DNA of 36,174 nt from Bacteroidales bacterium (lineage in GTDB: Bacteria > Bacteroidota > Bacteroidia > Bacteroidales > UBA10428): contig JAFGPB010000068.1 in assembly GCA_016926205.1 (NCBI GenBank), forward strand, positions 1-36,174, given 5' to 3'. Below are positions 6,903-15,188 of this stretch, one piece after another. The position numbers were made by a program, and so were the translations under genes. How positions within the stretch are numbered: position 1 is the first letter of the stretch; every line of letters begins with the position of its first letter. The notes beneath the pieces were generated by a model, which was not told where the DNA came from, did no database searches, and saw nothing but the letters and a program-made list of their open reading frames with translations.

Positions 6903-9095
6903 ATGAAGGTTGGTATTGATGTTTCGTTGATTGAAGTCTTAAAAAAATATTTTGGATTTACAAGTTTTAAAGGAAATCAGGAGGATATAATCAAAAATGT
7001 ACTGGACGGAAAGGACACTTTCGTCCTTATGCCGACAGGAGGTGGAAAATCATTGTGTTATCAGTTGCCATCATTACTGCTTGAGGGAACTTCAATCATC
7101 ATATCTCCACTCATTGCATTGATGAAGAATCAGGTTGATGCCATGCGGAGTTTCAGCGAAGATGACGGGGTGGCACATTTCATGAATTCTTCACTGAATA
7201 AAGCCGCAATTAACAGAGTCAAACATGATATCATGGACGGTAAGACCAAGTTGCTGTATGTGGCTCCTGAATCCCTCACAAAAGAAGAAAACATACAGTT
7301 TCTGAAAAAGGTCAGAATCTCCTTTTATGCCATCGATGAGGCACATTGCATTTCCGAATGGGGGCATGATTTTCGTCCTGAATACCGTCGCATCCGGCCC
7401 ATCATCAATGAAATCGGTCCTGCCCCGATCATTGCACTCACTGCCACGGCAACGCCAAAAGTGCAGCACGACATACAGAAGAACCTGGGGATGCTGGATG
7501 CATCCGTGTTCAAATCGTCTTTCCGCCGTCACAATTTATATTATGAAGTCCGGCCGAAGAAAAATGTAACCAAGGAGATCATAAAATACATCCGCAACAA
7601 CTCCGGAAAATCAGGCATTATATACTGCCTGAGCAGAAAAAAGGTCGAAGAGCTTACAGAAACACTCAGGGTGAACAACATCAAAGCACTGCCATATCAT
7701 GCAGGACTGGATTCGTCGACACGGACACAGAATCAGGACAATTTCCTGATGGAAGAAGTTGATGTTATTGTTGCCACCATCGCCTTCGGTATGGGAATTG
7801 ACAAACCTGATGTCAGATTTGTGATCCATTACGACATACCCAAAAGTCTTGAAGGCTATTACCAGGAAACCGGAAGGGCGGGCCGCGATGGAGGTGAAGG
7901 AAACTGCATTGCATTTTACAGCTATAAGGACATCCTGAAGCTGGAAAAATTCATGCAGGGCAAACCAATATCCGAACAGGAGATTGGCAAGCAGCTGCTG
8001 CTCGAAACCGTATCTTATGCCGAATCATCAGTTTGCAGACCAAAGCAGCTGCTGAACTATTTCGGAGAGGTCATGTCCGAAAATTGTGACAATTGCGACA
8101 ATTGCCTGCATCCGAAAATCCTTTTTGAAGGGAAAGATGATATTGTTCTGGTACTTAAAACCATTCAGCTGGTTAAGGAAAAATTCAAGGCCGATCACAT
8201 TGCCAACATTCTGGCAGGCAATAAGACCAGCGGCATCAAGTCTTATTCACATCACCTGCTGGACATTTTTGGAAAAGGTGGAAACAAAGACGTGAATTAC
8301 TGGAACATGGTGATCAGACAGGCACTGATCGCACAGCTGATCCAAAAGGATATCGAAAATTACGGTTTGCTGAAACTTGATAAAAAAGGTCTGGATTTTA
8401 TCGAGAAACCCGGGTCCGTCATGCTGTCTGAGAATCATGACTACTCTGACACAGATGCGGAAGAAGATGCCTTATCCGGACCCGACCGTTCGGGTGCAGC
8501 GGATGAAGAACTGTTCAATATTTTAAAGAACCTTCGCAAAAAAATTTCGAAGCAGATCAATCTTCCCCCCTTCATAATTTTTCAGGATCCATCCTTGGAG
8601 GACATGGCTATACAATATCCTGTTACCATTGAGGAACTTCAGAATATCACCGGTGTGGGAGCCGGAAAAGCCAGGAAGTATGGTGCTGAATTTGTAGACC
8701 TTATAAAAACTTACGTGGAGGAAAAAGAAATCATCCGTCCCCAGGACATGGTGGTAAAATCCGTCGTCAACAAATCGAACCTGAAAGTCTTTATCATACA
8801 GAGTATCGACCGCAAAATGGATCTGGAAGATATTGCAGCAGCAAAGAATCTGGAGCTCAGTGAACTGCTTGATGAAATTGAGGCAATCGTAAATGCAGGG
8901 ACCAAACTGAATATTGATTACTACCTCAACAACATTATGGAAAAAGAACACCAGGAAGATATATTCAACTATTTCAGGGAGGATGCAAAGACTGAATCAC
9001 TTGAAGAGGCCATGAATGAGCTCGGTGAAGACAACTATTCTGAAGAGGAGATCCGGCTCATGCGCATCAAGTTCATCTCAGAACTGGGGAACTGA
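6903..9095 (+). CDS. recQ: ATP-dependent DNA helicase RecQ
   Basis: RecQ is a 3'-5' superfamily 2 helicase in recombination and replication-fork repair. In the 730-residue protein the Walker A is MPTGGGKS (43-50), the DEAH box is at 145-148, and the helicase C domain has HAGLD and QETGRAGRDG. The zinc-binding subdomain has four cysteines (Cys378, 395, 398, 401), and the winged-helix RQC region spans about 405-505. An HRDC domain is at about 534-605, with the helix-hairpin-like ITGVGAGKA. A further C-terminal helical domain (about 615-730, DLEDIAAAKNLELSELLDEIE) resembles the extra helix-turn-helix module found in Bacteroidota RecQ. The 730 length is typical of that long form. It converges on the glycosyltransferase gene, with only 6 bases between the two stop codons. 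Confidence 0.97.
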   Translation: MKVGIDVSLIEVLKKYFGFTSFKGNQEDIIKNVLDGKDTFVLMPTGGGKSLCYQLPSLLLEGTSIIISPLIALMKNQVDAMRSFSEDDGVAHFMNSSLNKAAINRVKHDIMDGKTKLLYVAPESLTKEENIQFLKKVRISFYAIDEAHCISEWGHDFRPEYRRIRPIINEIGPAPIIALTATATPKVQHDIQKNLGMLDASVFKSSFRRHNLYYEVRPKKNVTKEIIKYIRNNSGKSGIIYCLSRKKVEELTETLRVNNIKALPYHAGLDSSTRTQNQDNFLMEEVDVIVATIAFGMGIDKPDVRFVIHYDIPKSLEGYYQETGRAGRDGGEGNCIAFYSYKDILKLEKFMQGKPISEQEIGKQLLLETVSYAESSVCRPKQLLNYFGEVMSENCDNCDNCLHPKILFEGKDDIVLVLKTIQLVKEKFKADHIANILAGNKTSGIKSYSHHLLDIFGKGGNKDVNYWNMVIRQALIAQLIQKDIENYGLLKLDKKGLDFIEKPGSVMLSENHDYSDTDAEEDALSGPDRSGAADEELFNILKNLRKKISKQINLPPFIIFQDPSLEDMAIQYPVTIEELQNITGVGAGKARKYGAEFVDLIKTYVEEKEIIRPQDMVVKSVVNKSNLKVFIIQSIDRKMDLEDIAAAKNLELSELLDEIEAIVNAGTKLNIDYYLNNIMEKEHQEDIFNYFREDAKTESLEEAMNELGEDNYSEEEIRLMRIKFISELGN

Positions 9096-9101
9096 CATTG
9101 T

Positions 9102-10223
9102 CTAGCCCCTGAACCACCTGCCTTTCCAGCTGAACTTGAACAGAATTCCTGCTACAGGTATGATCATTACATAAATCATATAAATGATTTCATAAGGAAA
9201 AAACCTGCATAAAGGGATGTCTTTTCTGAAAAACCGCGTTACGGACCTCATAAAGAAATAGTCTGCGAAAGTCTTGGTGATCAGTATAACCGGAAACAAT
9301 ATTAAATTCAAACCCAGGATAAACAGGATCAGGGAAGCAGCCATTGCGGCATTTGACATGAAAACGGTGATCCCTGTCAGCAGTACATCTCTGTCCCGGT
9401 AGTGTCTGATTTTCGAAACCCAACGCAAACGCTGGTTAACATATTCATCAACTGAAGCAGCTCCCCGGGTAACGACAACAGCCAAAGGTGATTTTAGAAG
9501 CATAATCCCTTTTCTGTGTCTTTGCTTCACCTGCAACATAAACAGGGTATCATCTCCGGAGGTCACATCCTTTTTCAACGGATCATGAAAGTTTTTATAC
9601 TGTTCTTTGCGGAATATCAGGTTTGCGCTGCTGCAAAACAAAGGCCTTTGTATCGCAGCCGCGCCGGCACAGGTTCCTGTAAGACTCAGAAATTCGAGCT
9701 CCTGGAATGTGCCGAAGAATCCCCTTTCCAGATTCACATCCACCAGTCCGATAATGATTTCGGGTTTGTATCTGCTGTAAAAACCGGCAATTGTCTCAAG
9801 CCACTTTTCACCCATAACACAATCGGCATCCGTCAGAACGATGACGTTGTGTGCCGACATTCTGACAGCCCGGATCAGTGCAGCCTTTTTGCCTTTTTCA
9901 TCAGGCACCGCACTGCAATATCTGAAACTTTTGCTGTACCTGCAATAGTTCTCTGCGAACGCAGCTGAACCGTCATCAGAATGATCGTCCGCAAGGATTA
10001 CCTCGAAATGCTCCCGTGGATAGGTCTGTTTTTCAAGTGATCGGATACATCCCGCAATATTCTCCATCTCATTACGGAAAGCCACGATAACACTTAGATT
10101 GACGGAATTACTGCAACCGGAAGGAATGAACACCGTGGTTGAATTCCAATAATGCCTGTATATAAAAATCATCAGCAAATAAAGGAACAACAACACAATG
10201 AACCCTGCATACAGAATTAACAT
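9102..10223 (-). CDS. Membrane glycosyltransferase, GT2 family
   Basis: A 373-residue processive-type family 2 glycosyltransferase. It has an N-terminal membrane segment (about 3-23), a GT-A catalytic domain with the nucleotide-sugar site DDHSDDGS (79-86) and the metal site TDADC (131-135), and the acceptor-site motif QRLRW. Several C-terminal membrane helices follow. This layout matches the enzymes that transfer sugars to lipids or extend polysaccharides at the inner membrane; the actual substrate cannot be told. It starts 9 bases after the stop of the hybrid histidine kinase, so the two are very likely one operon, perhaps linking surface-glycan synthesis to a sensor. No start other than the ATG at 10221-10223 is needed. 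Confidence 0.88.
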   Translation of the reverse strand: MLILYAGFIVLLFLYLLMIFIYRHYWNSTTVFIPSGCSNSVNLSVIVAFRNEMENIAGCIRSLEKQTYPREHFEVILADDHSDDGSAAFAENYCRYSKSFRYCSAVPDEKGKKAALIRAVRMSAHNVIVLTDADCVMGEKWLETIAGFYSRYKPEIIIGLVDVNLERGFFGTFQELEFLSLTGTCAGAAAIQRPLFCSSANLIFRKEQYKNFHDPLKKDVTSGDDTLFMLQVKQRHRKGIMLLKSPLAVVVTRGAASVDEYVNQRLRWVSKIRHYRDRDVLLTGITVFMSNAAMAASLILFILGLNLILFPVILITKTFADYFFMRSVTRFFRKDIPLCRFFPYEIIYMIYVMIIPVAGILFKFSWKGRWFRG

Positions 10224-10232
10224 ATTGCTTGA

Positions 10233-13175
10233 TTAACGCTTGGCATCCGAGGGTTTGCGCGTAAGCCACCGGTCGATTTTTGCATACAGTTCCGAAATGT
10301 TAACGGGCTTTGTGATAAAATCATCACATCCGGCTTCAATGCAACGGTGTCTTTCTTCACTGATCGCATTTGCGGTCTGAGCAATAACAGGCACACCGGG
10401 ATTAAACTTTTTTATCTCAGTTGTGGCTACCAGTCCGTTCATCTCGGGCATCTGGATATCCATGAGGATCAGATCGATGTTTTTATGACTGCGGCAGAGT
10501 TCAATGGCTTCTTTCCCGTCAGCAGCCCGGATTACATCGGCTTTTGTCTGTTTCAGAAATCCTTCCAGGAATTTATAGCTGAATTTGTCATCTTCGGCAA
10601 TGAGGAACAGTTTGCCTTCCCAGCAGTAACGTGCCCGGGGTTCTTTTCTGTCGACTTTTTCCTCGACTTTCTTTTCAACCCGGACATGAGGAATTGTGAA
10701 ATAAAAAGTGGAACCGGATTTAACCGTTGATTCCGCCCACATCTTACCTCCAAGCAGTTCAGCCAGTCCTTTGGAAATGGCCAGACCAAGGCCTGAACCA
10801 CCGTATTTCCTGGATGGTGAATTGTCAGCCTGAATGAACCTTTCAAAGATCAGGTCAAGTTTTTCCGGGGAGATCCCGATGCCTGTATCCTTAACGTAGA
10901 ACTGTAAAAAGTTCTGCGGTGTCAGGTCGTATCCGAATTCAATAAAGCCTTCATGGGTGAACTTGATCGCATTGCCCACAAGATTGGTTAAAATTTGTCT
11001 CAGTCGCACGGGATCTGTCCGGATATACGATTTGACATCAGGAAAAGCTTTCTTGATTCTGATTGCAACTTTTGATTTGGTCTCTTTCAGACTTCCGGTA
11101 AGAAAAGTAGACCTCACCTGCTTCAGCAGGTTATTGAGCGAGAAATCATCCTGTACGATGTTAACCTGTCCGGATTCAATTTTTGCAAAGTCAATGATAT
11201 CATCAATCAGGTTGATCAGCATCTTGCCGTTGCTGTTGATGATTTCCAGGTATTTCTTCCGGTTTGCTGCACTGAGTTTACTGTCATTTAACATTTCTGC
11301 AAATCCAAGTATGCCGTTCATGGGAGTCCGGATTTCATGGCTCATATTTGCAAGAAAAGCAGTCTTTAGTTTGTCTGATTCCTCAGCCCTGTTTTTTGCC
11401 ATAATCAGTTCCTGTTCCAGCTGACTTCGCTGTAATGCCACCGTGACCTGGTGTATGAATGTCTCAATAATGTGTTTGAACCTGATGATATTTTTGTGCA
11501 GGGTCAGAATGGTAATGTTTCCGAAAATTTTATTGTCTCTTGCAAGGGCAATATTGTAGATCTTGTGTATTTGCAGCATCTCCTTTATTTCCTGAAACTT
11601 CTCGTAATCCGGCCCTGAAAAGCTTTCCTTTATCAATTCATCTGTAAATGTCACGATCTGACCAGCATTTTCAAGTAATGCCTTTCTGTCAACCGGAAAA
11701 GACAGTCCGGTAATCCCGGATCCCAAAGTTTTTTCAAGGTGTTCCTCATACGGATGCAATCCGGCATGACTTTCTATCATAATTTTATGTTCCTGCTGAT
11801 GATACAAAGCCAAGACAACGATTGCATCTTCAAGGAATGTTGTCAATTTTCGCGGGATATACCTGTATATCTGGTCTTTTGAGGAGAGTGTAAGCAGCTC
11901 CAGCGCGGAATTGCTTAAAAAGACCAGGTTGTCGTGGTAAACCCTTTCCTTCAGCTCTGCCATTTTGCGATCAGAAATGTCACGTGAGTTCAGGATAATA
12001 CCGTTGATGGTAGGATTATCAAGCTGATTGGAGAATATGCTCTCTACATAAACCCACCGGCGGTTTTTGTGCAGACTCCGGTATTCTTTTTTTATCTGAC
12101 GGTTCGGACTTTGAAGGACTTCTTCGAAAGTAAGCCTGAAACTTTCAACATCATCCGGATGCACAGTATCGAAGATGGGCTTTTCAAGCAACTCATCACG
12201 ATCGAAGTCGGAAATTTTGCTCTTTGGTGAGCTTTCAAACAGGATAATACCTTTTTTATCAATAATTGAAATGGCATCCGATGAACTTTGAAGCAATGCC
12301 CTGAAGCTTTTTTCCTGTTCAAGTATTGTTCTTTCCATTAAGGCATGACCCGTTATGTCCCTTGAGATGCCTGCAATTCCGACGACCTGACCATCGTTGT
12401 CAAATACGGGCGTTTTGAAGGTATCATACCATGAGGTCCCACCCGGAAGATTCTCGATCTGCTTAAAAAAATGCCTCTTCTTTGAAAGGATTACCTTTTG
12501 ATCGGATTTGAAAAATTCATTTGCTTTTTCCTCACTGCAAAAGTCAAAATCTGTCTTTCCGATAATATCTGAGGGCTTGAGATGATAGGATTCAGCAAAG
12601 GTATGATTGACGGTGATATAACGACCTGTTTTGTCTTTCAGCCATGCGAGGTAGGGAATGTTGTCCAGAATGGCACGGTTTTGATTCTGGAGTGTTGAAA
12701 GGGTGGATTCAAGGTCCTTGACAGCAGTGATATCACTTGTGATGGAAATATACCGGTTAACTTTGCCCTTTCTCCGGTAAAGCGGGAAATGACGGATCCA
12801 TATGTGACTGATATCGCCGTTCATATTTTGTAACCGGTAATGAAAATCGCCGTTTTTCTTTCCGGAAAGAAGTTCTTTGCTCCGGTTTTGAATGAATTTT
12901 TTGCGATCCTGCGAATGTATGCTTTCTTCAATGATTAGCGGATCCTCATAAAGTCGTTGGAGCTTTTTTTTATAGATTTTCTCAAATACAGGATTCGCAT
13001 ATATAACACGGTCCTGGTCAAAAATTATCCAGGCTTCTTTTGTATGTTCTGTCAGTTTCCTGTATACTTCCTGTTCCGCTTTTAGCAGCAGATTCTCCTT
13101 TTCAAGTTCACGTATGCGCCGTTTAAGACTGGTATTGGAAGTTTCTTTTTCCATATCATAACCTGCACAGAACAT
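10233..13175 (-). CDS. Soluble hybrid sensor histidine kinase (3 PAS, GAF, HisKA, HATPase, REC)
   Basis: A 980-residue two-component sensor without any membrane segment. Order: a short coiled coil (about 10-40), three PAS domains (about 40-150, 165-275 and 285-405), a GAF-like domain (about 410-585), then HisKA with the phospho-accepting His613 in NMSHEIRTPMNG. The HATPase domain has an N box near Asn735, DTGIGIS (763-769) and GGSGLGLA (792-799). The receiver domain has the acceptor Asp906 in LILMDIQMP. Autophosphorylation and transfer to its own receiver can be expected; the signal and the final output are unknown, as no separate response regulator is nearby. The ATG at 13173-13175 is used; a second ATG at 13152-13154 is equally plausible. 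It lies between the DUF151 nuclease and the GT2 gene on the same strand. Confidence 0.93.
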   Translation of the reverse strand: MFCAGYDMEKETSNTSLKRRIRELEKENLLLKAEQEVYRKLTEHTKEAWIIFDQDRVIYANPVFEKIYKKKLQRLYEDPLIIEESIHSQDRKKFIQNRSKELLSGKKNGDFHYRLQNMNGDISHIWIRHFPLYRRKGKVNRYISITSDITAVKDLESTLSTLQNQNRAILDNIPYLAWLKDKTGRYITVNHTFAESYHLKPSDIIGKTDFDFCSEEKANEFFKSDQKVILSKKRHFFKQIENLPGGTSWYDTFKTPVFDNDGQVVGIAGISRDITGHALMERTILEQEKSFRALLQSSSDAISIIDKKGIILFESSPKSKISDFDRDELLEKPIFDTVHPDDVESFRLTFEEVLQSPNRQIKKEYRSLHKNRRWVYVESIFSNQLDNPTINGIILNSRDISDRKMAELKERVYHDNLVFLSNSALELLTLSSKDQIYRYIPRKLTTFLEDAIVVLALYHQQEHKIMIESHAGLHPYEEHLEKTLGSGITGLSFPVDRKALLENAGQIVTFTDELIKESFSGPDYEKFQEIKEMLQIHKIYNIALARDNKIFGNITILTLHKNIIRFKHIIETFIHQVTVALQRSQLEQELIMAKNRAEESDKLKTAFLANMSHEIRTPMNGILGFAEMLNDSKLSAANRKKYLEIINSNGKMLINLIDDIIDFAKIESGQVNIVQDDFSLNNLLKQVRSTFLTGSLKETKSKVAIRIKKAFPDVKSYIRTDPVRLRQILTNLVGNAIKFTHEGFIEFGYDLTPQNFLQFYVKDTGIGISPEKLDLIFERFIQADNSPSRKYGGSGLGLAISKGLAELLGGKMWAESTVKSGSTFYFTIPHVRVEKKVEEKVDRKEPRARYCWEGKLFLIAEDDKFSYKFLEGFLKQTKADVIRAADGKEAIELCRSHKNIDLILMDIQMPEMNGLVATTEIKKFNPGVPVIAQTANAISEERHRCIEAGCDDFITKPVNISELYAKIDRWLTRKPSDAKR

Positions 13176-13210
13176 TTAATTCCTCAGCAAAATGAACTAC
13201 AGCATCACTA

Positions 13211-13822
13211 TTACTTCCTGCGTTTTTTGATTTCATCGCGGATCAAGGAAGCCTTTTCGTAATCCTCATTCTTCACAGCTTCATCCAGAAGCACCTTTAA
13301 TTCTTCCAGGTTGTTGTTTTTCAGCTCATCCCTGAAAGAGGCACCCGGTATGTCAATATTCCCCGAAGAAGGTTCATTCTTTGAGCCTGAAGACATGGCT
13401 GCTTCCTTCTCAAAATCAAGGATGATGCCGGCTTTTTTTAAAATCTCCTCTGTAGTGTAAATAGGACATTTAAATCTTAATGCAAGGGCAATTGCATCAG
13501 ATGTTCTTGCATCGATCTCAATAATCCTTTGGCCGTCATCACAGGTCAGTTTGGAGTGGAATACACCTTCTTCAAGCTTATATACAGTAACTTCCAGCAA
13601 ATCAATGTGAAAAGTGCGGGCAAAACTCAGGAACAAATCATGTGTAAGTGGTCTTGGCGGCTTAAGTCCCTCCAACTGTATGGCTATGGCCTGGGCCTCA
13701 AAGCCGCCGACGATGATCGGGATCCTCCTCTTTCCGTCCTCCTCGGCAAGTACCAGAGCATAGGCACCTGTTTGCGTCTGACTGTATGATATTCCCAAAA
13801 CGTTTAATCTGACTTTATTCAT
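13211..13822 (-). CDS. DUF151 bifunctional nuclease family protein with C-terminal UVR motif
   Basis: A 203-residue protein with the DUF151 (bifunctional nuclease) domain at about 1-130. It is recognisable from VRLNVLGISYSQTQTGAYAL, the region around IPIIVGGFEAQAIAIQLE, and ARTSDAIALALRFKCPIY. A UVR (UvrB/UvrC-like) helical motif follows at the C-terminus, LKVLLDEAVKNEDYEKASLIRDEIKKR. The combination is common in Bacteroidota and its cellular role is not settled. The frame stays open upstream to 13972, but a TAnnTTTG promoter motif lies inside that extension and the conserved domain begins at the ATG at 13820-13822, which is therefore chosen. It is divergent from rplU and likely heads the kinase and glycosyltransferase operon. 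Confidence 0.92.
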   Translation of the reverse strand: MNKVRLNVLGISYSQTQTGAYALVLAEEDGKRRIPIIVGGFEAQAIAIQLEGLKPPRPLTHDLFLSFARTFHIDLLEVTVYKLEEGVFHSKLTCDDGQRIIEIDARTSDAIALALRFKCPIYTTEEILKKAGIILDFEKEAAMSSGSKNEPSSGNIDIPGASFRDELKNNNLEELKVLLDEAVKNEDYEKASLIRDEIKKRRK

Positions 13823-13855
13823 TCGAAACCCGACTAATGAAACTTTAAAAGTACA

Positions 13856-13863
13856 CAAATATA
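13856..13863 (-). promoter_or_regulatory. Candidate -7 element for the DUF151-kinase-GT2 operon
   Basis: TATATTTG on the minus strand is an exact TAnnTTTG match, 33 bases before the chosen ATG at 13822. It argues against the longer open frame that begins at 13972. Confidence 0.55.
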
Positions 13864-14014
13864 ATGATTTCATTCTTATTGAAATCCCATTCACCGGATC
13901 AAAACAAAAAACATGGACAATCACGTTTTTCAGATTAACATATATCAAATTGCACGGTTTCATTACATGCAAAAACCAGACCTGTCGATTTATATTTTTT
14001 ATTTAAGCTTTTTG

Positions 14015-14045
14015 TTTGCAGTTATTTTAAACTTTTATATTTTTG
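14015..14045 (+). promoter_or_regulatory. Bacteroidota-type promoter of rplU-rpmA
   Basis: A -33 element TTTG (14015-14018) and a -7 element TATTTTTG (14038-14045) are separated by 19 bases, matching the Bacteroidota consensus TTTG-N17-23-TAnnTTTG. It is the best-formed promoter in the window and sits 32 bases before the rplU start, as expected for a strongly expressed ribosomal-protein operon. A second TTTG lies 4 bases upstream of the first. Confidence 0.7.
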
Positions 14046-14077
14046 CAAGCCTTAATTGAAATGCCAATATTGATTTC

Positions 14078-14809
14078 ATGTATGCAATTGTAAAAATAGC
14101 CGGACAACAGTTTAAGGTTGAGAAGGGGAAAAAGATATTTGTCCATCAACTTCCTGGCGAAGTGGGAGCAGAGGTAAGCTTTGACAATGTGTTGCTTGTC
14201 AGCAATAACGACAAGGTAAGTATCGGCAGGCCTTATGTGAACAATGCTGTTGTATCGGCACAGATACTTTCACATTTGCGCGGTGACAAGATTCATGTCT
14301 TCAAGAAAAAACGCAGAAAGGGTTACCAGGTTCTGAATGGTCACCGTCAATATTTTACAGAATTGCTTATAGAAGAAATATCAGAAACCGGACTGATAAA
14401 AAAGCCCGCAAAGAAAAAAGAAGCAGAAACAGCACAAGATAAATCACAAAATGAAGCTGTTGAAATCACCCATAAGGAAAAGAAATCTGGTGAGCCCCTG
14501 AAGTCAAAGGAAAAGAAAAACGGGAAAGCCGGCAAAGCTAAAGAAAAAGAAGTAAAAAAAGCTCCATTAAAAGCCGGACCTGAAGCTGAAAAAACCAAAA
14601 CGGTAAAGAAAACTTCTGACAGGGATGCAGACATGTCAGCGGCTTCTGCCTCTGCAAGAAGGACAAAAGAAACCGCTAAAACATCAGCAGGATCGAAAAC
14701 TGCCAGAAGGAAATCTGTTGAAACAAAAGCCGCACAGGCAGTCAGGAAAGCTCCTGTCAAAAAACAGGGTTCAACTATTGCCAGGAGACCTGACATAAAA
14801 AAGAAATAA
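14078..14809 (+). CDS. rplU: 50S ribosomal protein L21 with a long basic C-terminal tail
   Basis: Residues 1 to about 103 are a normal L21, with MYAIVKIAGQQFKVEKGKK at the start and KIHVFKKKRRKGYQVLNGHRQ near the 23S rRNA-binding end. The protein then continues for about 140 residues of low-complexity sequence rich in Lys, Ala, Glu, Ser and Thr (for example KKPAKKKEAE, SARRTKETAKTSAGS, KKQGSTIARRPDIKKK). Usual L21 length is about 103, so the protein is more than doubled. Extensions of this kind occur in some Bacteroidota, but this one is long and resembles a histone H1-like disordered tail. The reading frame is intact to the TAA 21 bases before rpmA, and the promoter at 14015-14045 drives it. 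The tail's role is unknown. Confidence 0.95.
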   Translation: MYAIVKIAGQQFKVEKGKKIFVHQLPGEVGAEVSFDNVLLVSNNDKVSIGRPYVNNAVVSAQILSHLRGDKIHVFKKKRRKGYQVLNGHRQYFTELLIEEISETGLIKKPAKKKEAETAQDKSQNEAVEITHKEKKSGEPLKSKEKKNGKAGKAKEKEVKKAPLKAGPEAEKTKTVKKTSDRDADMSAASASARRTKETAKTSAGSKTARRKSVETKAAQAVRKAPVKKQGSTIARRPDIKKK

Positions 14810-14830
14810 CATCATTCTATACATTGAACT

Positions 14831-15091
14831 ATGGCACACAAGAAAGGAGCAGGCAGTTCAAGAAACGGTCGTGATTCACAGAGCAAGCGTCTGGGAATAA
14901 AGATATACGGCGGAGAGACGGTGAAAGCCGGAAACATCCTGGTTCGTCAGCGCGGCACAGTCCACCATCCGGGCAATCATGTAGGGATGGGAAAAGATCA
15001 TACATTATATGCGCTTGCTGATGGTCAGGTGAAATATTCCAGAAAAAGGAACAATCGTTCGTTTGTATCTGTTATTCCCGTATCGGAATAA
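14831..15091 (+). CDS. rpmA: 50S ribosomal protein L27
   Basis: The 86-residue protein starts [20 protein letters not shown] and contains [23 protein letters not shown], both diagnostic for L27, whose N-terminal tail reaches the peptidyl-transferase centre. Length is standard. There is no N-terminal propeptide of the kind cleaved in Firmicutes. It follows rplU after 21 bases in the conserved L21-L27 operon. Confidence 0.98.
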   Translation: MAHKKGAGSSRNGRDSQSKRLGIKIYGGETVKAGNILVRQRGTVHHPGNHVGMGKDHTLYALADGQVKYSRKRNNRSFVSVIPVSE

Positions 15092-15162
15092 CATCAATTG
15101 CTCACAAGCATACATCTCCTTGACGGAAACCTGCAGATGGTTCAATGTTAAGGGGATTTTTT

Positions 15163-15170
15163 TATTTTTG
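15163..15170 (+). promoter_or_regulatory. Candidate -7 element for serS
   Basis: TATTTTTG is an exact TAnnTTTG match 18 bases before the serS ATG, in the 97-base gap after rpmA. No clear -33 element was found at the right spacing. Confidence 0.5.
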
Positions 15171-15188
15171 TAAAAATCATTTCAGATT

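Noticed and set aside
14347-14796. 149-codon minus-strand frame opposite the rplU tail
   Set aside because: It is the mirror of the low-complexity Lys/Ala/Glu-rich tail; its Phe/Ser/Ala-rich composition is what antisense of such codons gives.
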